NCBI GenBank assembly: GCA_000469685.2
Contig: LS997563.1
Span: 37,240,468 to 37,304,467 of the forward strand
Reading direction: 5' to 3'
From: Haemonchus contortus
Lineage: Eukaryota > Nematoda > Chromadorea > Rhabditida > Trichostrongylidae
Length of the DNA: 64,000 nt
The translations under genes and the position numbers were made by a program. Below, one piece after another: positions 58,853-64,000 of the stretch (the first letter of the stretch is position 1; each line of letters begins with the position of its first letter). A model generated the notes under the pieces. The model worked only from the letters and a program-made list of their open reading frames with translations. It had not been told where the DNA came from and did no database searches.

Positions 58853-61150
58853 GTGAGTTTTCTTTCGTTTACGTTAGGCACTACTCAACTCATCAAGTGT
58901 GGCAGTGTGTGAGTTGATGATGGGCGAATGAACTAATGGGAGGAAGGAATACACTAGTCTTTTGAGGCCATGGTATCGCGTGAATCGGTCTGCAATTCGA
59001 TCAGAACATGATGCGCTCTGGTACGGTAGAGATTGGGGTTGTACTTTCGCCGAACGAAGCTGCTTCGACTTTATTGAGGAACGTACCAGGTCTATTTTAA
59101 ATGTGCTGCTAGCAACTCCCTTGACAGCCTCACTATGAGTCGGTTGCAGAAAAAAGAAATCGACTTTCCCTTTCTGCTCAAAGTACGACTATTATGTAGG
59201 GGGGACGAAGGTAGCTCTTTGACTGTTTTGTTATTTGTTACAGGACTGTCTAGAACTTTCCGATTTCAACTCCTAATTCTTTGCCCTTGAGCTCAAACTG
59301 AAGCGTTCGGGGACAGTGATGAAATCAAGGATTTTCAAGTGCTGGAGCCAGCCCTTTATCGCCAGCGATTTTGCTGACAACGGGATCAGGGTGAGTTTTG
59401 TTCTCTCTTACATTCCATCCACAAAAAGACAATCATAGAGAAGAAATAGAACAAAGTGTTTCCGTCGGGTTAGCAACAAATAGGAATTTCAACAGGCGCA
59501 TCCTCTTACAAATGCAGTGGCCAAACGAAACGGATCCCCATCAAAATGGAGATTTTGTCCGATGGCCAAGGTGGGCAGGTTGTGAGAAAGTTGTCGCTCA
59601 GTGAATATACAAAACACACATGGAGTGTTCAGATTTTTGTTGACGATCGATTCGACTTACTGCCTGGCGTCATATTAATGTGATGGTCTCAATACTTTGC
59701 AAGTATACTAACGTTCACATATTCTCCAACAGTGATATCTGGCGCCAATAAACTGTTTATTCCACTGCTCTCATTGGGGTACACCAAGCAACTTCTAGTA
59801 CAATTCTCTCAAGAATACCTTTTCCCACCAAAACTTTAGCATCAGCTCTACCTGAGTTTATGCGGAAGCGGTTGCGCATCTTTAAACACCCAATGAACTT
59901 TACAGTAATTTACAAAAGCAGCTTTCCAGTGCGTTCCTTGTACCATCTGCGAATGCTTTGCCATTCAACCTCATCCTAAAAGAAACTGGTCTTGTATGTC
60001 TATGCGGAGTACTTGTGGTCAGACGGTGATAGTCGTAAATTGTCACTTCCTAGTTTTGATGACTCAAAAGCGGGATATTCAAGAAGGGAGTGTCTAATCT
60101 GTTATCAACATGAAACATTCATCTCAAGCAATCAGTTCTCCAGAAGAGAGTGCATCGACAACAGCAGCCATATGAAAAGCTATGCAGTTAGTAAAGTCCA
60201 ATATCATCGCTGAGAATTTTCAAGTTCACATAACAGCTGCCTCCACTTTCTTGCAGAACCCGATTTCGAAAGGAGTCACTCGGATGGTTGCAAGACAGAA
60301 AGGACACTATTAGAAAGCATAAGTGCTGGCACTGGACCAGAAGATAGCGCAACGTAGATAAAAACTGCCGCAAATAGCGTGGGCGCAGAAATGTTGGAAC
60401 ACTCAGTACTATAGACACTCAGGTGTATTGCAAATTGCATAAAAGTGATTGGAAAAAAATCTTTGAAGTCAAATAAAGAAGCGTCAGGAACTTATTTCAG
60501 TGGATACTGCAAAAAATACTTCATTCCTTCAACTGTAGGTCTCCTTACTATTCCGTTGAATATCCGATTCCTTTCAGTACTGTAACTGCCTGCAGTTATG
60601 GAGAGCACTTCACAGAAAACGGCTCATATAGCAAGTTTTCGTCACCGATTTCACCTCGGAAGATATTGCTGTAGACAGGAGGACACAATCAAACCGTGGT
60701 TGCCCGATAAGGTGAAAACGCCTCTGTCGTCTATCATAGCCTAAAGCACATCAAGCACAAATCACAGCACCGATTCCGAGTCTGCAAGTGTTGACGCCTG
60801 TTCCTCGTGGGCTAATGGCTATTAATTCAATGCCAGGTCAGTGACCATCAATTCATCACTCCGCCACTTGTCGTAGTTCTTTAACCTCACGAAATCTGAG
60901 AAAATCATCAGACTGTCTGTTATCTTTCAAGCGATCAGCCGACTTTTAAGCTAGACATCAAATCGATTGGACCCAATCTTTCTATGCTGTGATGCTTTTC
61001 TCCTAACCAATTTTATCTGAACTACTCCCTGCTGGGAGGGAGCAAACAAGCTGTCAGGCTGTTGAATTTTAAAATTTTCTTCCGCATTTTTTTGTATTTC
61101 CTGATCGTTCAATGGTTCATTTCTGATCGGTTCATTTCAACAGATACCCG
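58853..61150. other. 2.3 kb with no exon identified
   Basis: The missing C-terminal exons of the leishmanolysin-like gene should lie here if the gene were complete, but no cysteine-rich block of the expected kind was found. An ORF at 59398-59604 has a plausible acidic composition but no motif. The final bases, ATTTCAACAG at 61134-61143, form an acceptor seven bases before the phosphatase ATG. Confidence 0.35.
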
Positions 61151-64000
61151 ATGTCTGCAAAAGTGTCTATATGCAGCCTGGTCACTTGGACCTATCTTTT
61201 ACTTAACAATTCCTTCGTTCAATGTGAGCAGCCCTATATTCCTACGGCTCCACCGATCCCCGTGGTTCCACGGTCACCGAAACCGAACGATAAACTGCAT
61301 CTTGTGCAAGTAGTACGTATCCTAATAATAGTTCTCATTATAATGCCCATAGGATTTTTTTCTCATAGGTATGGCGTCATGGAGACCGAGCCCCGACGAT
61401 GACCTATCCAACTGACACTCATCAGGAAGAAGCATGGCCTAATGGATGGGGCGAACTAACTGAGGTAAACACGTTCGGAACTTCTTTGAGATGGGGTGGT
61501 CTCAATGGCGTTCTGGAGAAAATTGAAATTTTCGAGGCCAAGTGCCATGTATGTAACTGTTGCGACACATTTTGTCCGTCTTACACTCAGAATAGCCGGT
61601 GAATAGTTGATTCTTAATGGAAGTCGAATACAGGAACATGCTCTGAAGCTGTCTCTATTAAAGTGGAAGCCATAGAGTTGGAAATTGGAAAGAAGAGCAG
61701 TATACTGATGTCCATTATAACGAATTGTCTCCTCTGGTCCTCTGGATACTATTTCAGTAAATCAACAAACATTTACTCAGAAGTGTTAGAGTGTCAACAC
61801 AGATATAAATTTTTGTGGGAAAACATCTCAAAATATTGGCAAGGCACGACTATGTTTAATAAAAAGAACCAAAAAAACTGGAAAATCGAGCATATTTTCA
61901 ATGTTCACTTTCAGCTGGGAATGCGGCAGCAGTACGCATTAGGAAATGTTTTGCGTAGTCGCTACATGGGTGGTGCGAATCCATTCTTGAACAGGAGATA
62001 CAATTCCAAGCAGGTACGATGGGAGGCACTTCCTTAAATATTATAGCAACCATGTTAGAATGATGAACGATCAATTGAGTGTACGAACGTTCTTAGGTGT
62101 ATATTCGATCTACAGATGTAAATAGGACATTGATTTCTGCATATTCCAACATTGCTGGAATGTTCGCTGGTGGAGAACCTGGGAAAGACTTCCCCAACGA
62201 AACAGAGTAGGTTTTCTCCGCAAATCTACCTAGCTATGTATCGCATATTGTTGTGTCTTTCAAAATCGAACAATGAGTTTCCTAAGAGCACATATCTGGT
62301 AAAAACAACTGGTTGCATCCCCATACCAACTACTCGACAGGGCTAGGAGTTACGCACACAGTTCAAGGCTGGATGTGAGCTTTTTCCCCGTACTGGCCAC
62401 CTCGACAGTTCATAACCGCTTATCAGCTTCGCAGGGGTTATAACTGGAAGATATAATAACACAGTAATTTATTTCGAGCCATTTTAGATAATCCTCCAAA
62501 AAGGTGAGTGGAGCTGGATAAGCCATACGCTTAGCGTATGTTGCAAATATCAGTATTCTTCTACATCTTTAACAGAAACATCACTAGCCAGAGTCAAGGT
62601 TACGATGGTATTTCCCTGACGGCCATCAAACCATAGCCCATGCTCTGGACCCTGACTACCAAAAGGACCTATTTCCTGACCAGTTGGTTCTCCTATGAAT
62701 TAGGCCGGGGCTAGCATCATACTGATCTACTTGCATTTTGTGCCTGCGGGAATTCGGTGGAGCCTTTCGGTGAAAGTGAAAAGTTTTTTTCCTAATGGGA
62801 AAATTTCAGTTGGCCCACTGGTTGGACTCCGGTTCCTGTGCACACGCTCCCAGGTAATGAAGATCATGTGAGTCTCAATAATGGTCTCTTTTCAAACGTT
62901 GTAAGTTAGATCGATCAATTGTATTTAGGCAGGAAATGTCTTCGCCCCATGCCCTCGAGCAGAGCAGCTTGATGATGAGTTACGGAACAGTAAAGAATAC
63001 AAACAATTAGCCAAGGACAATGAGGCAAGGGCTACATATGCACTGGCTAGTGCAGCTGTCACAAGGGCATAGCAACTCCTTACTTTGCAGGATTTTCTCG
63101 AGTACCTGACAAAGAATACGGGAATGAAGGTTGAGCTGCCGAACATCTACCTTATCAACGATGTGCATTACATTGAGGTAATCCCATGAGTTCCCATGGC
63201 TGAAATCAGTTCGTTAGGGATTCATCAGGTACTGTAGTAATGTTCAGACGATCTACAATATGAGCCAGCCGGAATGGATGACGCACGACGTCTCGAAAAG
63301 GCTTCGCAACCTCACCTCCATTGTCAACGAGTACACTTACGGTATTGGGGAACCGTACGTGCCAGAGCTGATCCGTTTGAGAGGAGGCGAGTTTTGAGTT
63401 CGATAGAGTGTAGAAGGGGATGGGGTGACGACCTTATGAGTCTTTGTGGTTTTCAAACAGTACTTTTGACTCATGAAACAGGATTGTCTTGACTGCTTTC
63501 AAATCACTCACCAGGTTGTATTTCATTATAAGGTGCACTAACCAACAACATGCGTTCCAGGGCCAATGCTTCGAAGCCTCGTTGATCTGATGAATCAAAA
63601 GAAGAGGTGTCTCGATGACAGCAAGCAACAGAACGAATGCAAATGGATCAGACCTCTCAAATATTACGCTTACTCTGCTGTGAGTGCTAAAAACCAATAT
63701 AACTTTTACGGGAATGCTAAAGGGGCTTCCATCAAGGTATGCCTGGCACTCTTTACACCCGAAAGTTGCAAAAGTTTTCTTACTTTGCGCTAATGGAGTA
63801 AGGGATAATTGTCCCTGAGGGAGTTTATCTGGGTAGGTAATCTCCGTGCAGCAGTCCTAGCTTAACAATTTTTGCATACAATGTTTTCCTTTTTTGAGCG
63901 AAAGAAGGCGCCTTTGTGTTTTGTTTCTGCTCCCGAGATTTGAGTCAGCCCTTAGTTTAGGCAAAATCAACCGGCAGTCTCGCGGATCTGCAGGATATGA
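61151..64000 (+). CDS. Secreted histidine acid phosphatase, 3' end beyond the window
   Basis: Exons: 61151-61309, 61369-61464, 61915-62013, 62097-62206, 62810-62867, 62929-63024, 63091-63177, 63248-63386 and 63561-63679. A signal peptide (VSICSLVTWTYLLLNNSFVQ) precedes a proline-rich spacer and VWRHGDRAPTMTYPTD, the RHGxRxP phosphohistidine motif. Family blocks follow: ELTELGMRQQYALGNVLRSR, YIRSTDVNRTLISAYSNIAG, DWPTGWTPVPVHTLPG, VFAPCPRAEQL, YGIGEPYVPELIRLRGGPML and KYYAYSA. The catalytic HD dipeptide, which should open the next exon, is not reached by 64000. Two introns, after 63024 (TGAG|GCAAGG) and after 63386 (GGAG|GCGAGT), need GC donors; both restore conserved sequence across the join (KDNE-DFLEYL, RLRGG-PMLR). 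The family is abundant in nematode intestine and secretions. Confidence 0.93.

Noticed and set aside
1..64000. CRISPR arrays, bacterial operons or viral genomes
   Set aside because: No regularly spaced identical repeats, no prokaryotic gene layout, and spliced genes throughout show the DNA is eukaryotic.

Overview
The window is nuclear DNA of a nematode, most likely a clade V parasitic strongylid such as a hookworm. I infer this from compact genes with many short introns, strong TTTTCAG-type acceptors, splice acceptors just upstream of start codons (as expected for spliced-leader trans-splicing), a cuticle collagen, a secreted histidine acid phosphatase, a leishmanolysin-like protease and a heavy load of decayed RTE, jockey/CR1-like, mariner and fold-back elements. 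The species assignment is inference. All gene models were built by hand by joining ORF blocks at phase-compatible splice sites.

Left part (1-18.1 kb). On the minus strand a mitochondrial ribosomal protein bS18m (MRPS18C) gene lies 221 bp upstream of a large TARBP1-type tRNA 2'-O-methyltransferase gene that runs off the left edge; the pair looks like an operon. Divergently, on the plus strand, a complete nine-exon EBP2 (60S ribosome biogenesis) gene is followed 292 bp later by a ZIP-family metal transporter, a second candidate operon. Translation and ribosome production is a theme: bS18m, tRNA methylation and EBP2 are neighbours.

Middle (18.1-47 kb). A METTL4/DAMT-1-type MT-A70 adenine methyltransferase (DPPW motif) occupies 19.7-26.9 kb. 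Its introns are packed with transposon debris, including a small element with perfect 30-bp terminal inverted repeats. From 26.9 to 46.9 kb I find no convincing host gene; the stretch holds a 427-bp palindromic element with target-site duplication, a possible piggyBac relic, a degenerate ~145-bp tandem array and a 1265-bp Tc1/mariner-type element with recognisable ends.

Right part (47-64 kb). A TATA-bearing cuticle collagen gene is followed by a tiny two-exon gene predicted to encode a 59-residue secreted peptide I do not recognise. After mariner, LINE and tyrosine-recombinase relics come a minus-strand gene for an unrecognised type II membrane protein, a leishmanolysin (M8) catalytic core whose flanking exons I cannot find, and a histidine acid phosphatase truncated by the window end.

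Across the window at least five gene models need a GC-AG intron to stay in frame, which is unusually many and is the most striking sequence-level regularity here.
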